A stretch of DNA of 34,375 nucleotides from Lactovum miscens (lineage in GTDB: Bacteria; Bacillota; Bacilli; Lactobacillales; Streptococcaceae), in assembly GCF_014202895.1 (NCBI RefSeq), contig NZ_JACHHV010000018.1, forward strand, positions 1 to 34,375, read 5' to 3'. Positions 16,377 through 25,281 of this stretch are shown piece by piece. A program made the position numbers and the translations under genes. The stretch's first letter is position 1, and every line of letters begins with the position of its first letter. Under the pieces are notes generated by a model. That model saw only the letters and a program-made list of their open reading frames with translations. It ran no database searches and was not told the DNA's origin.

Positions 16377-17125
16377 AGTTGCCATTTCAAATGTGGCTTT
16401 GCGAGTTCTACAATGACAGCATCTCCAGCCACTTCCTGAGCTTCCTCAACTAACTTATCTAAGTCAGCTGTTTGTGATAAATGAGAGAGTACAAGTCGTT
16501 TCACCTTAGCTTCTCTTGCAATTTTTCCAGCTTCATCACTAGACAAGTGGTTAAGCATATTATGTTTATCTTTTTGGAAGTAAACATCAGCCAAAAATAA
16601 ATCAGCGTCTTTGGCAAATTCAGCGAGTCCATCAAAATATCCTGTATCCCCTGTATAAACCAATACTTGACCCGTTCGACGTTCCACTATACGCATTGCA
16701 TAATTCACAACAGGATGTACTGTCTTCAAAAATGTTACTTCAAAAGGTTTGATTCTATTTACAGTACTCACATCATAGGCATGACCTTCAGAAACATTTT
16801 CTAGACTTAATTTTGAAAATTCATAATCATTTTCATCATGACCATAAATTGGAAGTATCATACCATCCCAACCGTCTTTACCAATAGGGTAAAGCTGTCG
16901 ATATTGACGAAGCACACCTAAATCTGCAATATGGTCTTCATGATAGTGACTTAGTAAAACAGCGTCTAACTGCGTCGGCTGCAACTCATGTTCCAATTCT
17001 GTCACAGCACGGCTGCCACAGTCAAGCAACATATTAAAGCCAGATTCAGATTGTAACAAATAAGATGTTGTACCGGAATCTTCTGTAGGATAGCCACCCC
17101 AAACACCCAAGGCAATTAATTTCAT
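16373..17125 (-). CDS. MBL-fold metallo-hydrolase (YhfI-like)
   Basis: The 250-residue product has the RNase Z/phosphodiesterase-type metallo-beta-lactamase fold. The metal motif is LLSHYHEDHIADL (HxHxDH). Further ligands are likely in TVHPV, VYTGDTGYF (Asp) and VLSHLSQ (His). The N terminus MKLIALGVWGGYPT is typical of YhfI-type proteins, whose substrate is not established. AAGGGAG precedes the ATG. Its stop overlaps the tadA start by 4 bases, so the two are co-transcribed. Confidence 0.9.
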   Translation of the reverse strand: MKLIALGVWGGYPTEDSGTTSYLLQSESGFNMLLDCGSRAVTELEHELQPTQLDAVLLSHYHEDHIADLGVLRQYRQLYPIGKDGWDGMILPIYGHDENDYEFSKLSLENVSEGHAYDVSTVNRIKPFEVTFLKTVHPVVNYAMRIVERRTGQVLVYTGDTGYFDGLAEFAKDADLFLADVYFQKDKHNMLNHLSSDEAGKIAREAKVKRLVLSHLSQTADLDKLVEEAQEVAGDAVIVELAKPHLKWQL

Positions 17126-17244
17126 CTTTTTCTCCCTTGAAAATTTTTTACATAATTATTTTATATGGCTTTTATAATTTATGCCAATCACAGCATTTTC
17201 GGTTCACGAATAAAATTGTTGCTACTTTGATACCTATTAATTTT

Positions 17245-17274
17245 AACAAAAAAAACCCATTCGGGCTTTTTTTA
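17245..17274 (-). terminator. Rho-independent terminator after rpsA
   Basis: On the minus strand AAAAAAAGCCCGAATGGGTT has a GC-rich hairpin core (GCCC-GAAT-GGGT) extended by A-T pairs and ending in a long T run. Confidence 0.85.
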
Positions 17275-17290
17275 TAATATCAAATTTAAA

Positions 17291-18529
17291 TTACTTCAAC
17301 AAATCTTCCCAATTCAAGTCTGCAAATTGGTCAGCCAATGTAATTGTTTCAGCAGGTTCAGAAGTGAAAGTTTCAGATGGGCGCTTATTTTCACGACGTC
17401 CACCACGTGGCTTACGATCTTGACGGTCTGAACTTTCATTATCATTATCACGTTTAGCACGTGCTGGAGCTTCTTCCAAAGCCTTAATTGATAATGAGAT
17501 ACGCTCTTCTTCAGGCTTAACATCAAGAACTTTAACTTTTACAGCTTGACCAGCTTTAAGCACATCTTTTGGATTTTCAACACGTTCCCAAGAGATTTGT
17601 GAAACGTGAACAAGTCCTTCAACTCCAGGGAAGATTTCAACGAAAGCGCCAAAATCAGTTAAACGCTTAACAGTTCCGTCTACAACATCACCTTTAACAA
17701 GCTTCGCTTCAATACCATCCCATGGTCCAGGCTGTGTAGCCTTCAATGATAATGAGATACGTCCAGATTCAGCATCAAGACTCAAAATCTTTACATTTAC
17801 AACATCACCAACTGATACAACATCTGATGGTTTTTGGATACGACCATGAGTTAACTCAGTTATGTGGACAAGTCCATCTACACCACCAAGGTCGATGAAA
17901 GCACCAAATTGAGTTGTGCGTGCAACTTTACCTTCAAGGATATCACCAACATTCAAGGCAGCAAATACTTCTTTACGGGCTTCAAGGTTTTCAGCTTCAA
18001 TTACGACACGACGATTCAAAATGAAACGTTGTTCAGCAGCATTGATTTCAATGATTTTAGCTTCAATTTCTTGACCTTCAAATTTCTTAGTGTCACGAAC
18101 GAAGTAAGTATCAATCATTGATGCAGGAATAAATCCACGTGCACCATTATATTCTACAGAAAGTCCACCTTTAACAGCTTTCAAAACTTTAACTGTTACA
18201 ACGTCACCTTCAGAACCTTCAATATCAGTCCAAGCTTTACGAGCTGCAAGGCGCTTAAGAGAAAGGAGATATACGTTAGCACCTTCTGATTCTTTACCAA
18301 CGATTTGTTTAATGACCATCAAATCAAGAACGTCACCAATCTTAACAAATGTGTTGATATCAGCATCTTTTTCGTTAGTGATTTCACGAAGTGTTAGGAT
18401 ACCTTCAATACCAGTTCCAACGATAGAAACAGTTGCTTGATCGTTATCTACTGTAAGAATTTCTCCTTTCACAATGTCTTTCACTTTAACGTCAGAGACG
18501 CTATTTAGCATTTGTTCAAATTCATTCAT
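17291..18529 (-). CDS. rpsA: 30S ribosomal protein S1
   Basis: The 412-residue product has four S1 RNA-binding repeats, at about residues 16-83, 103-169, 190-259 and 275-345 (for example LEGKVARTTQFGAFIDLGGV and VDGTVKRLTDFGAFVEIFPG). A charged, low-complexity linker rich in Arg, Asp and Lys and a short C-terminal tail follow. This is the Lactobacillales form; E. coli S1 has six repeats. It helps load mRNAs with weak ribosome-binding sites. AGGAGG precedes the ATG, with a small hairpin just upstream. Monocistronic. Confidence 0.96.
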   Translation of the reverse strand: MNEFEQMLNSVSDVKVKDIVKGEILTVDNDQATVSIVGTGIEGILTLREITNEKDADINTFVKIGDVLDLMVIKQIVGKESEGANVYLLSLKRLAARKAWTDIEGSEGDVVTVKVLKAVKGGLSVEYNGARGFIPASMIDTYFVRDTKKFEGQEIEAKIIEINAAEQRFILNRRVVIEAENLEARKEVFAALNVGDILEGKVARTTQFGAFIDLGGVDGLVHITELTHGRIQKPSDVVSVGDVVNVKILSLDAESGRISLSLKATQPGPWDGIEAKLVKGDVVDGTVKRLTDFGAFVEIFPGVEGLVHVSQISWERVENPKDVLKAGQAVKVKVLDVKPEEERISLSIKALEEAPARAKRDNDNESSDRQDRKPRGGRRENKRPSETFTSEPAETITLADQFADLNWEDLLK

Positions 18530-18531
18530 TA

Positions 18532-18633
18532 ATGAAATTCCTCCTACTTCCCCACGGGAAGCTATTTATTTTTTGGGATTTGTTGGTAAAAACCATACTT
18601 ACTTATTTTCCCACAATCTATTGCTTTTGTCAA
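18532..18633 (-). promoter_or_regulatory. rpsA leader: promoter, hairpin and ribosome-binding site
   Basis: On the minus strand a TTGACA -35 (18633-18628) is followed after 17 bases by the weak -10 GAAAAT. In the leader, CTTCCC and GGGAAG (18561-18547) form a tight 6-bp hairpin that ends a few bases before AGGAGG. The position would allow control of translation, perhaps by S1 itself, but that is inference. Confidence 0.5.
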
Positions 18634-18739
18634 GATAGAAGGTCTATTATCGTACTGGATTATTGAATGTCCGGATTCTCAATTTGAATTTATTTTGTAA
18701 ATATTTTTTTAAGCCGAATTTCTCTTAAAATCTGGTTAA

Positions 18740-18768
18740 ATAAAAAAGTTACCCATATAAAGGTAACT
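18740..18768 (-). terminator. Rho-independent terminator after the csbD unit
   Basis: AGTTACC and GGTAACT form a 7-bp stem around 8 bases. On the minus strand a TTTTTTATTT run follows. Confidence 0.7.
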
Positions 18769-18817
18769 AAACTTGATTAATATTAAGAGTACGACTTAAT
18801 TACAAGACACATAATTT

Positions 18818-19036
18818 TTATTCGTCTTCTTTATTCCGTGACATTGATTCTTTAACTTTTGAAGTAATACCTTCAACGGTTTCTTCAATGTTATCAACAA
18901 TTTCCTTAACCTTACCGGTTACTTTATCTATTGAGCCTTCAGTCTTGACTTTTTGATCACCTGTAACCTTACCAATTACTTCCTCAGTTGAGCCTTTCAA
19001 CTGCTCTACTTTGGAATCAATTTTGCTATCAGACAT
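18818..19036 (-). CDS. csbD: CsbD family stress protein
   Basis: This small hydrophilic 72-residue protein has the CsbD pattern: a KIDSKVEQLKGSTEEVIGKV repeat unit followed by TGDQKVKTEGSIDKVTGKVK. Such proteins accumulate under general stress, but their molecular role is not known. The open frame extends 62 codons upstream through the neighbouring gene in another frame; AGGAGGG before the ATG at 19036 fixes the real start. It is 20 bases behind the GlsB-like gene and shares its promoter. Confidence 0.88.
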   Translation of the reverse strand: MSDSKIDSKVEQLKGSTEEVIGKVTGDQKVKTEGSIDKVTGKVKEIVDNIEETVEGITSKVKESMSRNKEDE

Positions 19037-19056
19037 ATAAATACCCTCCTTAATTT

Positions 19057-19299
19057 CTAATGATTCGTTCTTCCTAAAAAGAAAGAAACAACAGCAACCA
19101 CAATTACAGCGCCAGCTATAGATGGAATTAACGCCATACCTGCTAGTTTTGGTCCCCATGTTCCAAGCAAAGTTTGACCAACGAATGAACCAACAAGACC
19201 AGCTAAGATATTTGCAATCCATCCCATCGATTTTCCATTATTGGTAATTGCCCCTGCAATTAATCCAATAATGGCCCCAACGATTACCGACCAAATCAT
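19057..19299 (-). CDS. GlsB/YeaQ/YmgE family membrane protein
   Basis: The product is an 80-residue integral membrane protein (transglycosylase-associated protein family). Three hydrophobic segments are rich in small residues: SVIVGAIIGLIAGAI, WIANILAGLVGSFVGQTLLG and IAGAVIVVAVVSFFLG. The family is stress-induced in lactic acid bacteria and enterococci, and its biochemical function is unsettled. AAGGAGG lies before the ATG. It is first in a two-gene unit with csbD, a common pairing of stress genes. Confidence 0.9.
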   Translation of the reverse strand: MIWSVIVGAIIGLIAGAITNNGKSMGWIANILAGLVGSFVGQTLLGTWGPKLAGMALIPSIAGAVIVVAVVSFFLGRTNH

Positions 19300-19335
19300 A
19301 AAGTACCTCCTTAGAGTATATTATAGTACTGTTTC

Positions 19336-19364
19336 AGTATAACACAGTTTGTGAATATTGTGAA
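19336..19364 (-). promoter_or_regulatory. Promoter of the GlsB-like/csbD unit
   Basis: Minus-strand TTCACA (19364-19359) and TATACT (19341-19336) are 17 bases apart, with a TGn extension before the -10. This is a normal sigma-A promoter. I see no alternative-sigma consensus. Confidence 0.7.
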
Positions 19365-19701
19365 CAATAATGCTTATTTTAAATAATAAAGGTAAAATCT
19401 TTACTCTCCTTACATTTTAAAATTATAAAAACAACTTATCAAATCTTATCATTTATATTTTATCAAAAATACTCCAGTTTTAAAAATTTCACTCTAAAAA
19501 AACTTCCTAAATATAAGCAGATTTTTTTAAGTTTTAGTCATTCTTTGCTAAATTTCGAGACTATTTTTTTAATAATTGTTTTAAAAATCAAAATATCTTT
19601 TATTTTTGGAACTAATATACGTGATCCTAGTTACACTTTAGCTGTTACTTATTTTTTCTTTTGAATTTAAAAAATTCAAACAAATAAATCAAGCAATATC
19701 C
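19365..19701. other. Gene-free AT-rich interval between divergent units
   Basis: Apart from the two divergent promoters at its ends I see no open frame with a start signal, no strong hairpin and no repeat. Confidence 0.5.
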
Positions 19702-19754
19702 TTGAACTTTCTATATAAATGGATTACAATTACATCATAGTTTACATTTGTAAA
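19702..19754 (+). promoter_or_regulatory. Pyruvate oxidase promoter with dyad
   Basis: TTGAAC (19702-19707) and TACAAT (19725-19730) are 17 bases apart. A dyad TTTACA-TT-TGTAAA (19741-19754) starts a few bases after the expected transcription start and could be an operator for an unidentified regulator. AAGGAGG at 19777-19783 is the ribosome-binding site. Confidence 0.55.
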
Positions 19755-19789
19755 TCAAAGTGTCGTTGTAATTTCAAGGAGGATTTTCG

Positions 19790-21583
19790 ATGTCAAGTAC
19801 AATCAAGGCAGGTGTTGCTGCAGTAAAAGTTTTAGAAAATTGGGGAGTCAAAGATATTTATGGAATTCCCGGAGGCTCAATTAACTCGCTTATGGATGCC
19901 TTGAATGAAGAAAAAGAAAACATCCACTATGTTCAAGTAAGACACGAAGAAGTTGGGGCAATGGCTGCAAGTATGCACGCAAAGTTTACTGGGCATATCG
20001 GGGTTGCATTTGGATCAGCAGGGCCTGGAGGTACACATTTACTTAATGGATTATATGATGCCCGTGAAGATGCTGTCCCAGTACTAGCAATAATTGGCCA
20101 ATTTGGAACATTTGGAATGAATATGGACACATTCCAAGAAATGAATGAGGATCCAATTTATGCAGATGTTGCGGTTTACCATAGAGTAGTCATGACTGGT
20201 GAGTCGCTTCCCCACATTATTGATGAAGCAATACGCCAAGCATACAGCAAACACGGGGTATCAGTCGTGCAGCTACCAGTAAATTTGGGATGGCAAGATA
20301 TTCCAGCTGATAGCTGGTTTGACGCCAGTCAAACCTATATTCACCCAACATTATCAGATCCAGATTTTGAAAAAATTGACAAAGCAGCAAAACTCTTATT
20401 TGAAGCAGAACGGCCACTGATTTTTGCGGGTATTGGAATGCGTGGATCAGGAGTGGAACTTGTTGAACTTTCAAAAAAGTTAAAAGCTCCTATTATGATT
20501 TCAGCTTTAGCAATCGATGTGGTTGATCAGGATTATAAAGCATTTTTGGGATCAGCAATTCGTGTCTCTCGCAAACCTGCAAATGAGGCAATTGCCAATG
20601 CAGATACCGTTTTAATGTTAGGAACTAACCAACCCTTTATTGATGTAACCAATATGTTTGAGCATGTAAAGCATGTTATTCAAGTAGATACAGATCCAGC
20701 AAAGTTAGGGAAGCGACAACGAACTGAGGTAGCAATCTTGGCAGACGCCAAAAATGTTGTCCAAAGCTTAATTGAAAAAATACCTGAAAAGGAAGATACT
20801 CCCTGGTACCGTGCAAATGTTAAAAATATTGCTAATTGGAAGATTTATACGGATCAATTAGAACAGGACACTCATTCTCCTTTAACCATGTATCAGGTTT
20901 ATCATGCAATAAACAAGGTAACCTCTTCTAAAGCAATATTTTCAGTTGACGTAGGTGATGTGACAATGACTTCTGTCCGTCACCTACGTCTGGGCAAAAA
21001 CCAAATGTGGCGTACTTCTGGATTGTTTGCAACAATGGGAATAGGAATTCCTGGTGCTATTGCGGGTAAGCTTGATTTTCCTGACCGTCAGGTTTGGTCG
21101 CTTTCAGGGGATGGTGCTCTTTCTATGGTTATGCAAGATTTAGCAACCCAAGCTCAAGAAAAATTAGGAATTATAAATGTGGTATTCTCTAATGAGCAGT
21201 TTGGCTTCATTAAAGATGAACAAGAATCAACTAATAATGGTTTTTTAGGTGTTGAGTTTTCAGGCATAGATTTTGCTAAAGTCGCTGAAGCTACCGGGGT
21301 AAAGGGATATACCATTACAAAAGTTGAAGAATTGGATGGGGTTTTCTCACAGGCTGTAACTGAAGTTGCAAAAGGTCACCCTGTTTTAATTGATGCAAAA
21401 ATTTCGAACGAAAGCCCATTGCCTGCTGAAGCTTTAAAATTAGAGCCACTGCAGTACTCATCTGAGGAAATTTCAGAGTACAAGGAGCGATACCATGCAG
21501 AGGTTCTTGAACCTTTCTCTAAATATCTAATTGAAGAAGGGTTAACAGGTTCTGATAAGTCAGAAAATATAGGTGGATTTTAG
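19790..21583 (+). CDS. spxB: Pyruvate oxidase (acetyl-phosphate and H2O2 forming)
   Basis: This TPP- and FAD-dependent enzyme converts pyruvate, phosphate and O2 to acetyl phosphate, CO2 and H2O2. The 597 residues show the three domains of the family. The N-terminal Pyr domain has the TPP-activating Glu in QVRHEEVGAMAA. A central FAD domain follows. The C-terminal PP domain has the Mg-TPP motif GDGALSMVMQDLATQAQ to VVFSNEQFGFI. The length and motifs fit Lactobacillus/Streptococcus Pox/SpxB rather than acetolactate synthase. It diverges from the stress unit and converges on pflB, so aerobic and anaerobic uses of pyruvate face each other. Confidence 0.93.
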   Translation: MSSTIKAGVAAVKVLENWGVKDIYGIPGGSINSLMDALNEEKENIHYVQVRHEEVGAMAASMHAKFTGHIGVAFGSAGPGGTHLLNGLYDAREDAVPVLAIIGQFGTFGMNMDTFQEMNEDPIYADVAVYHRVVMTGESLPHIIDEAIRQAYSKHGVSVVQLPVNLGWQDIPADSWFDASQTYIHPTLSDPDFEKIDKAAKLLFEAERPLIFAGIGMRGSGVELVELSKKLKAPIMISALAIDVVDQDYKAFLGSAIRVSRKPANEAIANADTVLMLGTNQPFIDVTNMFEHVKHVIQVDTDPAKLGKRQRTEVAILADAKNVVQSLIEKIPEKEDTPWYRANVKNIANWKIYTDQLEQDTHSPLTMYQVYHAINKVTSSKAIFSVDVGDVTMTSVRHLRLGKNQMWRTSGLFATMGIGIPGAIAGKLDFPDRQVWSLSGDGALSMVMQDLATQAQEKLGIINVVFSNEQFGFIKDEQESTNNGFLGVEFSGIDFAKVAEATGVKGYTITKVEELDGVFSQAVTEVAKGHPVLIDAKISNESPLPAEALKLEPLQYSSEEISEYKERYHAEVLEPFSKYLIEEGLTGSDKSENIGGF

Positions 21584-21748
21584 AAAAGGTGGTTATATGA
21601 GATGATGAATTCATTTTAGCCTGATGATTACAATTTTGATTTTCTTTATGGTTTATTAACGTCCCATAATTTAATGCAATATCAATTAAAGTTAATAACT
21701 ATCTTTACTTAAATTCCTTGATAATACTTTTCATAAGGATGTTACTTA

Positions 21749-21804
21749 GGAAGATAATAAAAATTCCTATCAGCTTATGCTTGATAGGAATTTTATTATC
21801 TTCC
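21749..21804. terminator. Long bidirectional terminator between spxB and pflB
   Basis: GGAAGATAATAAAAATTCCT and onward pairs with the complementary arm ending TTATTATCTTCC, a stem of about 24 bp with one single-base bulge. It lies between the convergent genes, with T-rich segments in both directions. Confidence 0.8.
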
Positions 21805-21842
21805 ACTACTATTTTTATTAGGGAAGAAAGAAACTATTTAAA

Positions 21843-24206
21843 TTAGATATTAGAAGTATGAATTACTTCATTTTCATCAGTAGACAATACTTCGTGGAAA
21901 ACACGTTCAGTCAATTCTTGTTTTTGTTCTGATGTAAGGTATTTAGTATTAACACAGTAACCAGAGATACGAACAATAACATCTTCACCACGCATGATCT
22001 TGTCATAGACATCTTTGAGATCCATAACGTTCAAGTTTACATGTTGACCTGCATATTCTGTACCTTGGATCAAAGCACCTGGTGTGAAGTAACCATCAAG
22101 GATTGCTACTAAGTTAGACACTTGTTCCTCAGTTGTCTTACCAAGGGCACGTGGTGAAACTTGAGTAGTCAAAGAGATTCCATCATTAGCATCTTTGAAT
22201 TCCAATTTAGCCAATGAACGAAGGTTTTGCAACCATCCACCTTTAGCCTTATTTGATGGGTTAGCACCTGGCGAGAAAAACTCAAGTCTTGACTTGTTAA
22301 CAGTGCCATCCTCATTCAAGAAGACACCCTTATGAACTGGTGAGTTACCTGTTTGCTTAGAGTAAGCTACGTTTGAAGTAATAGTCAAAAGTGATACTGT
22401 TGCTTCTGCATTCTTATAAAGCTTGTGGCTTGCAAGTTTTTCATGGTACATCTTCATAACCATCTTAGCAATATCATCTGCACGGTCATCATCTTCACCG
22501 TATCGAGGATAGTCACCTTCAACTTCGTAGTCATAGATATAGCCATTCTCATCACGAAGAGTCTTTACCTTAGCATATTTGATAGCTGATAATGAGTCGA
22601 CAGTATTTGCAAATCCACAAATACCAAAGCCCATATTAATACCGACTCGTGTAGGAAGAAAAGCCATTTGAACAGCTTCATAGTTGTACTTATCAGTCAT
22701 GTAGTGAATTATATTCATCGCATCAACATAAGTATCAGTCAACCAGTCAAGAGATTTATCAAGATTTTCAAAGACTTCATCATAGTTAAGATATTCAGAA
22801 GTTACAGGAGCGATATCAAATACTTTGTAATCTTTATGAACATCATCGTAACCACCATTAAGTCCTGTCAACATAGCCTTCAAAACGTTAACACGTGCAC
22901 CAAAGTATTGGATGTTATGACGAGCTACTTCTGATTCTGGATCAAGTGGAGACACACAGCAAGAGATACATGACATTTCGCCATAACCTTCTTTTGCCAT
23001 TGTATCAACACCCTCATATTGGATAGAAGAATGCTTGTGACTCATACTCATAGCATAATGTTTGAAGGTATAAGGCAATTTAGAAGACCAAAGAACAGTT
23101 AAGTTTGGCTCTGGTGCATTACCGATTGTATCAAGTGTGTTTAAGAAACGGAAGTCCATCTTAGTTACACGATGACGACCATCATTACCCATACCAGCCA
23201 TAGATGTTGTAATGAAAATTGGATCACCAGAATAAAGTTCATCATAGGCTCCAGCACGAGCAAATTTAACAGTACGAAGTTTCAACACAAAGTCATCTAC
23301 GAATTCTTGAATTTCTTCTTCTGTAAAAGTACCACGAGCAAGGTCACGTTCAGCAAAGATGTCTAGTACAATTGGCACACGTCCAAGTGAAGTAGCAGCG
23401 CCATTAATCACACGGCAGACAGCCATGTAAGCAATATTTACCCATTGGATTGCTTCTTTTACATTCATTGCTGGACGGCGTACGTTGAGTCCATAAGTGT
23501 CTGCAAACTTAGCAACTTGATCCAATGCAATATATTGCATGTTGATTTCTTCTTTTAGACGGATATTTTCATCGTTGATTTCAGTAATTGCATCCCACTC
23601 GCGAGATTTTTCTTTCATGAGGTAATCTGCACCATAAAGTGCTAAACGCGCATAAACACCAACGATTCGACCACGTGAGTAAGCATCAGGCAAACCAGTT
23701 ACAGTGTGAGCATGACGAGCCTTACGGATGTTTGAAGTGTAAGCACGGAAAATACCGTCATTTACAGAAGTCATAGTTTGTGACAAAACATCATGAAGTT
23801 GAGGATCAACAGCAAGTCCATGCTCAGTCAAAATCTTTTCTGCAACACGAAGTCCGCCTTTAGGCATGAAATTCAAGCGGTAAAGTTCCTTGTTTTGCAT
23901 ACCATAGATCAACTCAAGGTTTTTATCATTTGCATCTATATATCCAGCAGGAATTTTGTCAATAGAACTTACTACTTCAGTATCAAACGGGAAACCAACT
24001 TCTTCATAATGAGCTTTAGTATCTTCAATAATTTTTTTAACTTTAAGTGTACGAGCTGTAGCACCTGCTAAAAAGCTCTCATCGCCATCATATGGTGTGT
24101 AATTGTCTTGGACGAAACGGGTTACACTCGCTTTATCGCGCCAATCAGTGCCTGTGAAACCGTCCCAGGCTTGTTCGAAAACGTCGTTAGTTACTTCGAC
24201 TTTCAT
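21843..24206 (-). CDS. pflB: Formate acetyltransferase (pyruvate formate-lyase)
   Basis: PFL is the anaerobic glycyl-radical enzyme that splits pyruvate with CoA into acetyl-CoA and formate. The 787-residue length is normal. The adjacent active-site cysteines are in [14 protein letters not shown]. The C-terminal glycyl-radical loop is [13 protein letters not shown], with Cys-Val where many species have Ala-Val. PFL activase is not in the window. An AAAAGGAGA ribosome-binding site, a clear promoter and a cre box lie upstream, predicting carbon-catabolite control. The gene is O2-sensitive in action, in contrast to the convergent pyruvate oxidase. Confidence 0.97.
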   Translation of the reverse strand: MKVEVTNDVFEQAWDGFTGTDWRDKASVTRFVQDNYTPYDGDESFLAGATARTLKVKKIIEDTKAHYEEVGFPFDTEVVSSIDKIPAGYIDANDKNLELIYGMQNKELYRLNFMPKGGLRVAEKILTEHGLAVDPQLHDVLSQTMTSVNDGIFRAYTSNIRKARHAHTVTGLPDAYSRGRIVGVYARLALYGADYLMKEKSREWDAITEINDENIRLKEEINMQYIALDQVAKFADTYGLNVRRPAMNVKEAIQWVNIAYMAVCRVINGAATSLGRVPIVLDIFAERDLARGTFTEEEIQEFVDDFVLKLRTVKFARAGAYDELYSGDPIFITTSMAGMGNDGRHRVTKMDFRFLNTLDTIGNAPEPNLTVLWSSKLPYTFKHYAMSMSHKHSSIQYEGVDTMAKEGYGEMSCISCCVSPLDPESEVARHNIQYFGARVNVLKAMLTGLNGGYDDVHKDYKVFDIAPVTSEYLNYDEVFENLDKSLDWLTDTYVDAMNIIHYMTDKYNYEAVQMAFLPTRVGINMGFGICGFANTVDSLSAIKYAKVKTLRDENGYIYDYEVEGDYPRYGEDDDRADDIAKMVMKMYHEKLASHKLYKNAEATVSLLTITSNVAYSKQTGNSPVHKGVFLNEDGTVNKSRLEFFSPGANPSNKAKGGWLQNLRSLAKLEFKDANDGISLTTQVSPRALGKTTEEQVSNLVAILDGYFTPGALIQGTEYAGQHVNLNVMDLKDVYDKIMRGEDVIVRISGYCVNTKYLTSEQKQELTERVFHEVLSTDENEVIHTSNI

Positions 24207-24257
24207 GATGTTTGGGTCTCCTTTTGACTTACATAGTCAATTTATTTTTACAAGATA

Positions 24258-24286
24258 ATTGTAGCACTTCACAAAGACTGTGTAAA
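24258..24286 (-). promoter_or_regulatory. pflB promoter
   Basis: Minus-strand TTTACA (24286-24281) and TACAAT (24263-24258) are 17 bases apart, about 50 bases before the ATG. Confidence 0.8.
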
Positions 24287-24301
24287 GATGATCAAAGAAA
24301 T

Positions 24302-24315
24302 GGAAAACGTTTTCA
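24302..24315 (-). promoter_or_regulatory. cre box (CcpA site) upstream of pflB
   Basis: TGAAAACGTTTTCC on the minus strand matches 13 of 14 positions of TGWAANCGNTNNCA and has a palindromic core GAAAACGTTTTC. It lies 15 bases upstream of the pflB -35 and overlaps the stop codon of the acetolactate decarboxylase gene. Confidence 0.8.
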
Positions 24316-25014
24316 TTCGGCAATGTTTATTATTCCTGAAACTCTCTGAAAATCTATTTCTTGTTTCAGAAAATTTTCATAATTAACTGGAAAATCTTGT
24401 TGAATTTTTGAAATTTGACCAATTTCAACCGTCAAGTCTTCTGACGTGAAATCCAAAATGTGTCCTCCAAATTTTTTATCTTCTGATAAGAAATGAAGAT
24501 GAAATCCTGCAACAGACATTCCATGAAACATTGTTGGTGTGAAGAAACCAACAATTGTCCCAGAAATATTTTCTTGCATATATTCCGGCTGATTGGCCGA
24601 AACGACATCAAAACTAGTGCCTGATGCAGTCTTAGTTGCCATACGCACCTTCATAGATTGGAAATGACCCTGAATTTTTATTGAATGGAAGAGATTGCGA
24701 CTTGTCAAATAAGATTCAGTTTTTTTCTCAACTTCATTGATAGAGTGAGTCCCAGTCATTTCAAAGGTCACATCTGCATTATGGTTTGTCACTGCTACAT
24801 AAGGTGAAGTTTGATCTTGGTCTGCTACACGGATAGTATTATTCCCCAACGCCTGATAAACTATACCATCCAGGATAATCATTTCACCTTCAACCTGATC
24901 AAAGGTTCCTATACCAAAATTACCATAGTGAAGGATGCTGGATATCGTCTTTTTTCCATCGTAGAGACCTGACATAAGTGAGCCAAGTGTGTTAAATTGA
25001 TATAATTCTTCCAT
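24313..25014 (-). CDS. budA: Alpha-acetolactate decarboxylase (second copy)
   Basis: The product is 233 residues with the same reaction as the copy at 1058-1720 (2-acetolactate to acetoin). The zinc site reads AGFHLHFLSEDKKFGGHILDF and the conserved glutamate region GEMIILDGIVYQ. The two products share the fold and motifs but differ through most of their length, so they are old paralogues rather than a recent duplication. AGGAG lies 8-9 bases before the ATG, so unlike the first copy it has a normal leader. It is upstream of and codirectional with pflB, separated by the pflB promoter; read-through is possible because no terminator is visible between them. Confidence 0.93.
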   Translation of the reverse strand: MEELYQFNTLGSLMSGLYDGKKTISSILHYGNFGIGTFDQVEGEMIILDGIVYQALGNNTIRVADQDQTSPYVAVTNHNADVTFEMTGTHSINEVEKKTESYLTSRNLFHSIKIQGHFQSMKVRMATKTASGTSFDVVSANQPEYMQENISGTIVGFFTPTMFHGMSVAGFHLHFLSEDKKFGGHILDFTSEDLTVEIGQISKIQQDFPVNYENFLKQEIDFQRVSGIINIAE

Positions 25015-25281
25015 TTTTCTTTCTCCTGATCCGTTCAGATATCTGATTCAAGGGCTTCTCATAGTTATTTATTATTTACAATTAATTAGTATGAGTACAG
25101 TAACTGGATTAAGAAAAACGATAACAGATGTGGCTATGTTTTAGTTAATTAATTCGGCATTAATATTAGTCTCTGAGTGTCTTTAATCTCAATCTATATT
25201 CACAAGCCACTTGTAATAGTCCCAATCACAATATTCTTATTATTTTCATTTAAAGCAGTCCCAACTTGTACATTAATTATA
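25015..25281. other. Non-coding interval upstream of the second budA
   Basis: No gene is visible. It should contain the budA promoter, but I cannot single out a convincing -35/-10 pair. Confidence 0.4.

Noticed and set aside
18818-19222. 134-residue version of the CsbD protein
   Set aside because: The first 62 codons overlap the GlsB-like gene in another frame and are rich in Cys and Trp. The strong AGGAGGG ribosome-binding site supports the start at 19036.
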